64,000 nucleotides of DNA from Paenibacillus sp. DCT19. GTDB lineage: Bacteria > Bacillota > Bacilli > Paenibacillales > Paenibacillaceae. How positions within the stretch are numbered: the stretch's first letter is position 1; the number at the start of each line of letters is the position of its first letter. Under the pieces are notes generated by a model, which was not told the origin of the DNA, did not search any database, and saw only the letters and a list, made by a program, of their open reading frames with translations. Shown here one piece after another: positions 37,463 to 45,351 of the stretch. The stretch is from assembly GCF_003268635.1 (NCBI RefSeq), contig NZ_CP029639.1, forward strand, positions 538,501 to 602,500, in the 5' to 3' direction. The position numbers were made by a program, and so were the translations under genes.

Positions 37463-38761
37463 ATGAAAAAAATGACGAAGTTTACGCTGCTCATGCTCAT
37501 TGCGTTTTCCGTTATGCTTGCAGGCTGTGGTAATGGTGACAAGAGCGGTAGTCCAATTAACACAGATCCGCAAGGGAACGGGGAAGCCGCGACAGGCGAC
37601 AAAACGATTAAAATCTTTCAATTCAAAGTCGAAATTGCGGAAGCGCTTAACCGACTCAAAGCCGAGTACGAATCAGCCCATCCTGGCGTCAAATTGGATA
37701 TTCAAACCGTGGGCGGTGGTAGTGACTACGGTGCAGCACTGAAAGCGAAGTTTGCCGCGGGTGAGCAGCCGGATATTTTCAACGTAGGTGGATATCGTGA
37801 GCTGGATACCTGGCTGGAATACCTGGAAGACCTGTCCGATGAGTCTTGGGCAAAGGATGCACTGGAAGTAGCGAAGGAGCCTATGATGAAAGACGGCAAG
37901 CTCTATGGGCAACCACTGGCGTTAGAAGGATATGGCTTCATCTACAATAAGGATCTGTTTGCTCAAGCAGGTATCACCGAAATTCCAACGACACTGGAGC
38001 AATTGGATCAAGCTGCACAGAAGTTACAAGCGGCAGGAATCACCCCTTTTTCTAACGGATATCAAGAATGGTGGGTGCTCGGTAATCATAACGTGAACGT
38101 AGCGTTTGCCAACCAGACCGATCCTGTGAAATTTATCGAAGGTCTTAATGAAGGAACAGAGAAAATTCCGGGTAATCAAGTATTTGCAGATTGGATCAAC
38201 TTGCTCGATTTAACGCTGAAGTATAGTAACAAAAACCCGTTGACCACGGACTACAATACTCAAGTAACTCTATTTGCTAGCGGTGAAGCTGCGATGATGC
38301 AACAAGGGAATTGGACACAAGTACAGATTGATGGAATTGATCCTGATCTGAACCTGGGTATCTTGCCGATGCCGATTACGAACGAACCGAATGACAAATT
38401 GTTTGTAGGTGTGCCGAACTACTGGGTTGTGAACAAGAATTCACAGGTAAAAGACGAAGCTAAGCAATTTCTGGAGTGGCTCGTAACCTCTGATGTGGGT
38501 AAACAGTACATGACCAAAGAGTTCAAATTCATCCCAGCATTCAGTTCTATTGAAGCATCTGAAGAGGATCTGGGCGATCTGGCGACAGACATTATGAAAT
38601 ACAGCCAGGAAAACAAAACATTAAGCTGGAACTTCAACCGTTTCCCTGAAGGTGTTCCGCAAGAATATGGCAGCACGATTCAAGCCTATGTGGCAGGCAA
38701 ATCAGATAAAGAAGGCTTGCTTGATGCCTTGCAGCAAAACTGGGATAGTCTGAAAAAGTAA
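37463..38761 (+). CDS. Sugar ABC transporter substrate-binding lipoprotein
   Basis: Family 1 extracellular solute-binding protein of 432 residues. The signal peptide ends VMLAGC with Cys22. Typical motifs follow: KIFQFKVEIAEALNRL, GQPLALEGYGFIYNKDLF (hinge strand), ASGEAAMMQQGNWT, and FVGVPNYWVVNKNSQVKDEAKQFLEWL. ATG 37463 has GGGAGAG upstream. The upstream in-frame ATG at 37379 lies in repeat DNA. Unusually, it comes last in its operon, after the permeases and the repeats, where hairpins could change its expression relative to the permeases. The ligand is unknown. Confidence 0.93.
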   Translation: MKKMTKFTLLMLIAFSVMLAGCGNGDKSGSPINTDPQGNGEAATGDKTIKIFQFKVEIAEALNRLKAEYESAHPGVKLDIQTVGGGSDYGAALKAKFAAGEQPDIFNVGGYRELDTWLEYLEDLSDESWAKDALEVAKEPMMKDGKLYGQPLALEGYGFIYNKDLFAQAGITEIPTTLEQLDQAAQKLQAAGITPFSNGYQEWWVLGNHNVNVAFANQTDPVKFIEGLNEGTEKIPGNQVFADWINLLDLTLKYSNKNPLTTDYNTQVTLFASGEAAMMQQGNWTQVQIDGIDPDLNLGILPMPITNEPNDKLFVGVPNYWVVNKNSQVKDEAKQFLEWLVTSDVGKQYMTKEFKFIPAFSSIEASEEDLGDLATDIMKYSQENKTLSWNFNRFPEGVPQEYGSTIQAYVAGKSDKEGLLDALQQNWDSLKK

Positions 38762-38811
38762 ACTAGCTATCCTCATGACAATACATGTACGATTTTGCTA
38801 AAAATAAGACA

Positions 38812-39092
38812 TTATCCACAGAAAAAGGTTATCCACACCCTTTAACGAAGTGAAAAAAGTAAAAGAATGCACAAAACACGAGTAAAGCCAGCCAGAACAT
38901 TGTTTCTGGTTGGCTTTTTCTTGTGATCTGCCAGATAAATAGAAAAATATCTATCTAGAACAGACAATACATCAAATTATATTTAGGAATGTGGATAATC
39001 TCAGTAAAAGATTCATACGAATAGGCACATGTTATCCAGTTCATCCACCACATGTGGATATCCTGTGACTAGAATCGACTAGATGTGGATAT
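38812..39092. promoter_or_regulatory. DnaA-box-like cluster A
   Basis: Three perfect TTATCCACA boxes (38812-38820, 38829-38837, and 38990-38998 on the minus strand), plus two one-mismatch ATATCCACA boxes on the minus strand (39054-39062, 39084-39092). They lie between the sugar-binding protein gene and tetR. No dnaA or dnaN gene is near. Confidence 0.65.
38884..38920 (+). terminator. Terminator after the sugar ABC operon
   Basis: AAAGCCAGCCAGAA and TTCTGGTTGGCTTT arms over a short loop, followed by TTTTC. It lies inside the DnaA-box cluster. Confidence 0.85.
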
Positions 39093-39142
39093 GTCTAACG
39101 AGATGTTATCGTTTTACTGTTAACCATATTGCATTTTATTGA

Positions 39143-39162
39143 TTAGTACTATATAGTTCTAA
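39143..39162. promoter_or_regulatory. TetR operator 1, before tetR
   Basis: TTAGTACTATATAGTTCTAA is palindromic except for one base and ends 2 bp before the TetR start. It matches the perfect operator at 39819-39838. Confidence 0.7.
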
Positions 39163-39164
39163 AT

Positions 39165-39794
39165 ATGAAAGAAGAACAACCCAAAACCCAGAATATACAG
39201 TCTACCCGATCCAAGAGTTCAAGTCCATTGAATCGAACAAAAGCGGTGGAAGTCGCCGCAGAGCTGTTTTTGCGCCAGGGCTATAGCTATGTCAGCATGG
39301 ATGAGGTTGTACGAACAAGTGGAGTATCGAAATCTAACATCTATTATCATTTCAAAAACAAGGAGGAACTGCTGCAAGCGGTAGTACAGTATTGGATCAC
39401 ACAGTATGAGTCACAGCTATATCTGCTGCTTAGCCAGCATGAAAAGGGAGTAGAGGAACGAATATATTCGTTTATCTCCATGCTGTCCGCAGGCATTGAA
39501 GCGCGTAATTATGAGGGGAGCTGCCCCTTTATTACTCTATATATGCAGACGCCAGCGAGTGCGCCGGGGGTAAAAGATAGTATATCCCGCTTCTTTCGTG
39601 AGATGCAGCCCATGGTCGAAAAGTTACTGCAGCAAGGGCTTGATCGCGGCGAATTCCGCAAGGAAATTGAACCGCAATCCGCATCCGCGCTATTTATTGC
39701 AGCACTAGAGGGCTCGCTAGTTCTTGCGGAGACCGCTCGGGACACATCGGTGATAGAGCATTCCGTACGGACGTTTTGTCAGATGCTTCGTTAA
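39165..39794 (+). CDS. TetR/AcrR family transcriptional regulator
   Basis: Repressor of 209 residues. The N-terminal helix-turn-helix lies at about residues 25-70: AVEVAAELFLRQGYSYVSMD, VVRTSGVSKSNIYYHFKNKEELL. The C-terminal ligand domain resembles the TetR_C YxiF-type group, with GSCPFITLYMQTP. The ATG at 39165 follows the operator almost directly and has no clear ribosome site, so translation of a nearly leaderless mRNA is possible. It probably represses itself and the SDR-hydrolase gene through the two matching palindromes. Confidence 0.9.
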   Translation: MKEEQPKTQNIQSTRSKSSSPLNRTKAVEVAAELFLRQGYSYVSMDEVVRTSGVSKSNIYYHFKNKEELLQAVVQYWITQYESQLYLLLSQHEKGVEERIYSFISMLSAGIEARNYEGSCPFITLYMQTPASAPGVKDSISRFFREMQPMVEKLLQQGLDRGEFRKEIEPQSASALFIAALEGSLVLAETARDTSVIEHSVRTFCQMLR

Positions 39795-39810
39795 ACGAAG
39801 CTCTTTTTTT
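39785..39810 (+). terminator. Terminator overlapping the tetR stop
   Basis: GCTTCGTT and AACGAAGC arms followed by TCTTTTTTT. The stop codon lies in the hairpin. Confidence 0.75.
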
Positions 39811-39818
39811 GAATATAA

Positions 39819-39838
39819 TTAGTACTATATAGTACTAA
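39819..39838. promoter_or_regulatory. TetR operator 2, before the SDR-hydrolase gene
   Basis: TTAGTACTATATAGTACTAA is a perfect 20-bp palindrome between the tetR terminator and the next gene. Confidence 0.75.
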
Positions 39839-39859
39839 ATGAGAGGCGGAATAACGATA

Positions 39860-41850
39860 ATGGAGTATCATACATACACAACAGAAATGAGCAAGAACGA
39901 TCATGAAGCAACGACCATCCTACTTACAGGCAGCACTGGGTTCATCGGTAAGGAGGCAGTCAAACAACTCATGGGTGAAAATTCGGATCTGATCCTGCTT
40001 GTAAGATCCAAATTAAAAGCCCAAGCGACACTACAAGCATATGGAATAACGGACTTTAGCCGAATAACGTTTGTTCAAGGCGATCTGTCCGTTTCGGGAC
40101 TTGGGCTTAGTACAGAAGATTATAAGCTAGCACTTGGAGCAGATGTCATCATTCATGCGGGCGGAACGATGGATGTGACACTGGAACGAACGTTAGCGGA
40201 GGGCATTTTTATGAATGGGGCTAAGGAGATAGCAGCACTTGCTGAGCAGATTCATCGTGCACGCGGACTCAGACATTTGATCCACGTTGTTGGTTTTATG
40301 AGTCCTTATGGGAAAAATGCTACAGAAGTAGAGGGTTCTATTGGTGAGGGTTCTACTGGAGGAACTGCCCATAATCCAGGTGATTTGCGTACAGCGAGCC
40401 GTAAAATGTTGCATACCGAGAGCGCCTATGAACATATGAAATTCGAAGCAGACGCGTATATTCGTAAGCACGCGGAGCGGTGTGCCTATCCTCTATCCGT
40501 TGTGAATCCAAGTACAGTTGTGGGTGCGTATCCAACGGGGAAACAGAACAAACGGGTGGTATCGGCATGCTTGTACAAGCGATGAGCAAGGGAAGAATGC
40601 CAATCATTCCTGGGGGAGCATCTCACTGGTTGCCGCTCATATCTAATGATGTGGTTGCACAGACGATTGTTTATCTATCCAGAGAAGTAGAGCCGAGCGG
40701 AGGTACATACCCCGTATTACTTCCAAAGGAAGACAGTCCTAATATGAAGGAACTCATTCAACTTATGGCGACGACATTGGATGTACCTTCACCCCGGTGG
40801 TCGGCTCCTCTTCCAATCATTCATGCAGCGATGAAGGCTGGTGGAGAACGAATTAGTGGTATCCCGCCAGAATCTATCTCGTTTATTACGAAGCAGCGTT
40901 TTGACGTGGAACAGACGGAGCAGTTATTTCTGCGCATGGGGCAAAGTATACCTAATGTCGTTCCGCTACTACCACATGTCATTGCTGATCTAGACTATCG
41001 TTTGACAAGCCCAGTCGTCGCAGGAAAGGCTTTACCTAAGGGTTGGATGAGGGCACGAAAAGGCGATCTAGCGGTGCTTGTCCACGAAGGTCAAGGTGAG
41101 CCGTGGGTAATCGTCCATGGATTAATGAGCAGTGCAGATGAAATGTTACCTCTGGGGCAGGCGTTACAACGTTTAACAGGGAATCCAATCTGGCTCGTGG
41201 ATCTTGCAGGATTTGGCCGTTCTCCAGCTTTGGGAGCACAGCAAGGTGAGGTGGGCTTTAACGGTCAGGTGAAGGCGGTTGTAGGGGCGGTAAATGAGAT
41301 AACTGGTTCATTCAAACTAGTGGGGCACTCTATTGGAGCCACTATAGCTGGAGCAGTCCTGCGAGAATGTAAACGATCGGATGTTCAACTGGCTGTGCTA
41401 CAACCGGTGTGGACAGCTTCTGAGGATCAAGTTCAATGGTTGGCGTCTAAGCTTCCTAGACGAATGCTGCAAAAGCAACTTTCCCGAATGAGCTCAAGGC
41501 GCCTGGTAAAGCAATTCAAACGTGCTGATTCCACAATAATAGACGAAAAGGCAATTCTAGCTTATGCCGATAGAGTCTCTACTAGCTTGCGATCTCCTCG
41601 GATTGCTGGAGCCAATGCCGATCTTCTTCTCTGGATTCAGCGTCCTGATCGAGCTGTCGTGCCAACCTTTGATGAAGCGGCAAGAACACTATTGGTGTGG
41701 GGCAGGACAGACATCGGATATATGCGCCCGCAGGGGCTTCCAACTTCCTTAAAGTGTGCAGAACTTCCTTATGGACACCAGTTTCCGATGTTTCATCCAC
41801 AAGAAACGGCAAGGCTGCTTGCTGATTGGCAAGTGGAACAGAACTTGTAG
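39860..41850 (+). pseudogene. Fused SDR / alpha-beta hydrolase, frameshifted
   Basis: Two-domain enzyme of about 663 residues when repaired. Residues 1-350 are an extended SDR of the male-sterility/thioester-reductase kind: ILLTGSTGFIGKEAVKQL (cofactor loop), ADVIIHAGGTMDVT, SVVNPSTVVGAYPTG. From about residue 400 lies an alpha/beta hydrolase: WVIVHGLMSSADE (oxyanion region), LVDLAGFGRSP, LVGHSIGATIAG with the nucleophile Ser, and YGHQFPMFHP with the likely His. The frame is lost at G4 40537-40540. One more G joins YPTG to ETEQTGGIGMLVQAM. ATG 39860 has AGAGGCGG upstream. It is controlled by the adjacent TetR. Substrate unknown; fatty-acyl or polyketide-like compounds fit the domains (inference). 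Confidence 0.85.
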
Positions 41851-41886
41851 ATATATGCCTGAACCATATGGAATCGTATACACAAG

Positions 41887-42111
41887 CTATCCACAATCCG
41901 CACCCCTTCCAAAGGCAGTGTAAAATCCTACGATAGTTTATCCTACAAATACACAACATATGCACAACATACTATAAGTTACCCACAGAATTGTGGGTAA
42001 CTATACACAGTCTGTGGGTAACTTATGCACAAAATATCCACAATCTGTTGAAAGACAATATATTACAGCCGAATTTTCGTCTTTTCAATCCATTACGTTC
42101 AGATATCCACA
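41887..42111. promoter_or_regulatory. DnaA-box-like cluster B with a long palindrome
   Basis: One perfect TTATGCACA (42023-42031) and several one-mismatch boxes: CTATCCACA (41887), ATATGCACA (41958), TTACCCACA (41979; also minus strand 41992-42000 and 42013-42021), ATATCCACA (42034 and 42103). GTTACCCACA-GAAT-TGTGGGTAAC forms a perfect hairpin made of two boxes. Confidence 0.65.
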
Positions 42112-42140
42112 GATGAATAAGTATTCAAATGAAGAAATAA

Positions 42141-42187
42141 CAAAAACCTCCGTTCGACAAGTGGAAGCCACTGTTGACAGAGGTTTC
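42141..42187 (-). terminator. Terminator after the second chemoreceptor
   Basis: On the minus strand AAACCTC and GAGGTTT outer arms with an inner CAACAGTGG/CCACTTGTC pair, followed by TTTTTG. Confidence 0.75.
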
Positions 42188-42219
42188 TTCCATTTGCGGA
42201 ACGGAGATAAGATACAAAT

Positions 42220-44199
42220 TTATTTAGATTCTGTATTAAAACGGCTAACCTCACGTAGTAACTGATCCGCATGGTCAGACAATGCTTTGGCAGCAACGGA
42301 TATGTTGCCAATGGATTGGGATTGTTCCGTTGTGGAAGAAGCAGCTTCCTCGGTAGAGGCGGCACTTTCCTCGGCAACGGCTGCCAGCCCTGTCATGACG
42401 TCAGACACTTGAGCGGCACCTGATTTGATCTCGTTCATACCTGTCGTTATGGAGTTGATTTTGTGAATAATTTCATCGATAGATTGGCGTATACGCTCAA
42501 AGGATGCTGAGGTATCTGCCATAGAATCGGATTGCTCCGCACTATTCAGGCGGAATTGCTCCAGTTCGGTCGCACTCTGTTGACCTGCGGCATGTAGATC
42601 ATTCAACAATTGATCGATTCCAGCTACAGACTGAGAGGATTGCTCCGCAAGCTTACGCACTTCACCAGCGACAACAGCGAAGCCTTTGCCATGCTCTCCA
42701 GCGCGTGCAGCCTCAATGGAGGCATTTAGCGCCAATAGGTTGGTTTGGGCTGCGATGTTCTGAATACTATTCGTAATGACTGAGATTTCACTAAGCTTAC
42801 TTAATAACAATTGATTGGACGTTTCCACTCGATTGGTTGATTCATGTCCTGCTTGAGAGAGATCATTCTGCCTTGCAATCGCATCGTTTCCGCTCTCCAT
42901 GGCATGATTTACGTCTAAAATGGTTTCGGATGCTTGGCGTGCTTCGTCTGTAATTTGATCAATTACTTTATTGATGCCTGATACCATCTCAGCTCCAGCT
43001 TGAATGGATTCGGCTTGTTCGCCTGCACCTTTGGCAATTTCATCAATGACGGTTGAGATCTGTCCCGCAATTTCATTACTACCCGATGCATCCTTAAGCA
43101 TGGTCTGAGAGGAAGATTGCACTTGTTGTGCAGATTGATCGACCTGTTGAATCAGACTGCGAAGTGAAGATGACATCTCATTGAAAGAGGTTCCGAGCTG
43201 AGCAATCTCATCTTTGCCTTTAACGGAAACCTGCACGGTGAGGTCACCTGCAGCCAATTGTTGTGCACTATTTTTCATAGCAATCAAAGGCTTAATCGTT
43301 TTTAGGGCTAAGAAATAAGCAAGAGCAGCCAAAATCAGAGTGAAGATTACGATAAATGCAATAAACAGTTGTCTCGTATTCGTAAATTCAGCTAAAGCAG
43401 ATGCCTTGGAGATGGATGTAGCTGCAATCCAATTGGTGTTCGGAATTTTCTCGTAATAGATAAGCTGGCGATCATTGTTGTATGTATACTCTGACAATCC
43501 ACTTGGCTCTGCAAGCATTTTACCTACGATTTCGGTATAGTCACTCTGTTCGGCAAGCGGCGTATTAAGCAGTTCTTGATTAGGGTGAGAGAGTACTACA
43601 CCAGTTCGGTCTAGCAAAAAGGTGAAGCCATGTTCTGTTTTAATCGAGCTAATCTCATCTTTGATTGAATCCAAAGAGATATTTTCTGAAATGGCTCCTT
43701 GAAAGTTTCCGTTCTCGTCATGTAGAGGTACCCCGATAAAAATAGACTGTACACCCGCTTGGGTTACATAAGCATCACTGAAAGTAAGCTGATTAGAGGC
43801 CTTGATAGCAAGGTACCACGGACGCTGACGTGCATCAAAGGATGCGTCAGGCTGAAAACCTGCGCCATCCAGATATGTGCCATCCTCTAGCCCGAAATAA
43901 ATCGTAGCGATATCTTCCTTATTACTTGGCAATTGGAATGCCTGAAGGTGTTCCATGCTAATTTCTTGAAGAGGAACGGTGTCATTGATGACCTTTCCGA
44001 CGGTTTCAATAACTTTGGCTTGCGCCATTGCCCAGCCGCTGACCTCGGTTACTGCTGTTTGAACGGTGCTTTGTAGCTCATTATCTACCGATTCTGTAGC
44101 CTGCTTCTCTATCACGTAGAGAGAGAGGTATCCGATCGGTGCTGCTAGCAGGATACAGATGGCGGTGACGATGAAAATCACTTTGGTTTTTAGTGTCAT
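42220..44199 (-). CDS. Methyl-accepting chemotaxis protein with dCache sensor
   Basis: Transmembrane chemoreceptor of 659 residues. TM1 is near residues 8-28, and an extracellular double-Cache domain spans about 35-275 ([51 protein letters not shown]). TM2 is near 278-300, then HAMP (about 300-352), and the methyl-accepting domain with the conserved tip [23 protein letters not shown] 44199 has GAGG upstream, preferred to 44280. dCache receptors of this type in Bacillus bind amino acids (family knowledge), but the ligand is not determined here. A sigma-D-like promoter lies about 70 bp upstream. Confidence 0.93.
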   Translation of the reverse strand: MTLKTKVIFIVTAICILLAAPIGYLSLYVIEKQATESVDNELQSTVQTAVTEVSGWAMAQAKVIETVGKVINDTVPLQEISMEHLQAFQLPSNKEDIATIYFGLEDGTYLDGAGFQPDASFDARQRPWYLAIKASNQLTFSDAYVTQAGVQSIFIGVPLHDENGNFQGAISENISLDSIKDEISSIKTEHGFTFLLDRTGVVLSHPNQELLNTPLAEQSDYTEIVGKMLAEPSGLSEYTYNNDRQLIYYEKIPNTNWIAATSISKASALAEFTNTRQLFIAFIVIFTLILAALAYFLALKTIKPLIAMKNSAQQLAAGDLTVQVSVKGKDEIAQLGTSFNEMSSSLRSLIQQVDQSAQQVQSSSQTMLKDASGSNEIAGQISTVIDEIAKGAGEQAESIQAGAEMVSGINKVIDQITDEARQASETILDVNHAMESGNDAIARQNDLSQAGHESTNRVETSNQLLLSKLSEISVITNSIQNIAAQTNLLALNASIEAARAGEHGKGFAVVAGEVRKLAEQSSQSVAGIDQLLNDLHAAGQQSATELEQFRLNSAEQSDSMADTSASFERIRQSIDEIIHKINSITTGMNEIKSGAAQVSDVMTGLAAVAEESAASTEEAASSTTEQSQSIGNISVAAKALSDHADQLLREVSRFNTESK

Positions 44200-44270
44200 A
44201 ATGCTTACCTCGTTTCTGAAATAACACCCTGGGACTTTAGTCCTTGAACGAATGTTTAAATATACTATGT

Positions 44271-44298
44271 ATATCGTCAATGTTTTGCTGTAATGTTA
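44271..44298 (-). promoter_or_regulatory. Sigma-D-like promoter for the dCache chemoreceptor
   Basis: On the minus strand TAAC (44298-44295) is followed after 16 bases by GACGATAT (44278-44271), 7 of 8 positions of the sigma-D -10 consensus, 72 bp before the start. Confidence 0.6.
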
Positions 44299-44426
44299 CA
44301 GATGTGGAATAGGTAATATGAACCATGAAGGCTATCGAATACATCAGCGTGGTTTTGTTCTCTCTGTTCGAAGGGGAGGAGAGGATTTCGGGGCAAAAGC
44401 TAGAATCTCAGATTCATATCTCAGGG

Positions 44427-44454
44427 TAAAATTTCACCCGACCTAGACCGATAT
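44427..44454 (+). promoter_or_regulatory. Sigma-D-like promoter upstream of cheW
   Basis: TAAA (44427-44430), 16 bases, then ACCGATAT (44447-44454), 7 of 8 of the consensus. The first base of the MITE-like element lies only 15 bp downstream, and cheW begins 284 bp downstream. Confidence 0.65.
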
Positions 44455-44469
44455 AATATGAATGAAGAT

Positions 44470-44633
44470 TAGGGCGTGTCTCAAAACTCGCTGAAGTGCA
44501 TCTTTTACCGTCTTTTCGCCCCCTGCTGCGTCACTTTCCCTTGACGTGCCCCGGCACGCCTGCGGAAAACTTTCTTGCTTGGAACGAAAATTCGTCAAAA
44601 TCTGCGTCCTTCGGAGTTTTCAGACACGCCCTA
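44470..44633. mobile_element. MITE-like element with TAGGGCGTGTCT ends (164 bp)
   Basis: The left end TAGGGCGTGTCTCAAAACTC and right end GAGTTTTCAGACACGCCCTA are inverted repeats of about 20 bp. The terminal TA on both sides fits a TA target duplication of the mariner/IS630 kind. No reading frame inside. A degenerate left part occurs at 2481-2590. It is inserted between the sigma-D-like promoter and cheW. Confidence 0.75.
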
Positions 44634-44738
44634 GTTATGCCGAGTCACGAAGCCAAGTGAAATTAATTTATTTATGTGCAGATGAAGCGTGATGATGTAA
44701 GTTTCTAAAAATGGAAATGAGAAGGGTCTGAGGGATCT

Positions 44739-45170
44739 ATGGATGAGAACATTCAATATATTAATTTCTCGGTAGGAGAACAGTTCTTTGCACTTCGGAT
44801 TGATGAAGTTCAGGAGATCATTAGAATGGTGCCGGTTACAACAGTTCCTTTTGGAAGTCCGGAAATTAGAGGATTCACTTCGCTATACGGTAAAGTTGTC
44901 TCTGTTGTGAGTTTACGTGTGTTGTTGGGTATGCCGGATCAGGAGGACACTTCTTCCACACGTATTATTGTTGTACCGTACAAAGACGGGTTTGTCCCTC
45001 TTATTGTGGATACGGTGGATTCCGTTGTAACATACGAGCGATTTGAAAAGCCTGCGGAAGAGCACAAAAGCTTCATGAGTGGAATCTTCAATGAAATTGG
45101 ATACGGTGAAGACCATACGGCGGGCATTTTGAACCTTGAAGTGTTGCTGGGCAGCTTGACTCACTCGTAA
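44739..45170 (+). CDS. cheW: CheW-like chemotaxis coupling protein
   Basis: Adaptor of 143 residues linking chemoreceptors to the kinase CheA. The single CheW domain shows QYINFSVGEQFFALRIDEVQEI, VPFGSPEIRGFTSLYGKVVSVVSLR (the region that contacts receptor and kinase), and VDTVDSVVTYERFEKP. GAGGG lies 5 bases before the ATG. It is not in a che operon; a chemoreceptor gene is divergent on the other side of a MITE-like element. It may be a second CheW, or a CheV-like protein that has no receiver domain. A strong terminator follows. Confidence 0.9.
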   Translation: MDENIQYINFSVGEQFFALRIDEVQEIIRMVPVTTVPFGSPEIRGFTSLYGKVVSVVSLRVLLGMPDQEDTSSTRIIVVPYKDGFVPLIVDTVDSVVTYERFEKPAEEHKSFMSGIFNEIGYGEDHTAGILNLEVLLGSLTHS

Positions 45171-45200
45171 TTTTTCCAAGGCTATATTATAAATTTCCCT

Positions 45201-45242
45201 AAATGCTCCTTAACCCCTTTCGGGGAATGAGGGGCATTTTTT
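45201..45242 (+). terminator. Terminator after cheW
   Basis: AAATGC/GCATTT outer arms and a CCCC-TTTC-GGGG inner hairpin, ending in six T residues. Confidence 0.83.
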
Positions 45243-45351
45243 GCATGCTAAACCATGAAAATAAGCAATTTTTATGGGTAAAGGTTTTTAAATCGACTCG
45301 TTTTCGTATATGATGGAGAGTAACAATGCGAAGGGATGACGGGAGACTGTA

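Noticed and set aside
38812..42111. Chromosomal origin of replication
   Set aside because: DnaA-like boxes are present, but there is no dnaA, dnaN or rpmH gene nearby.
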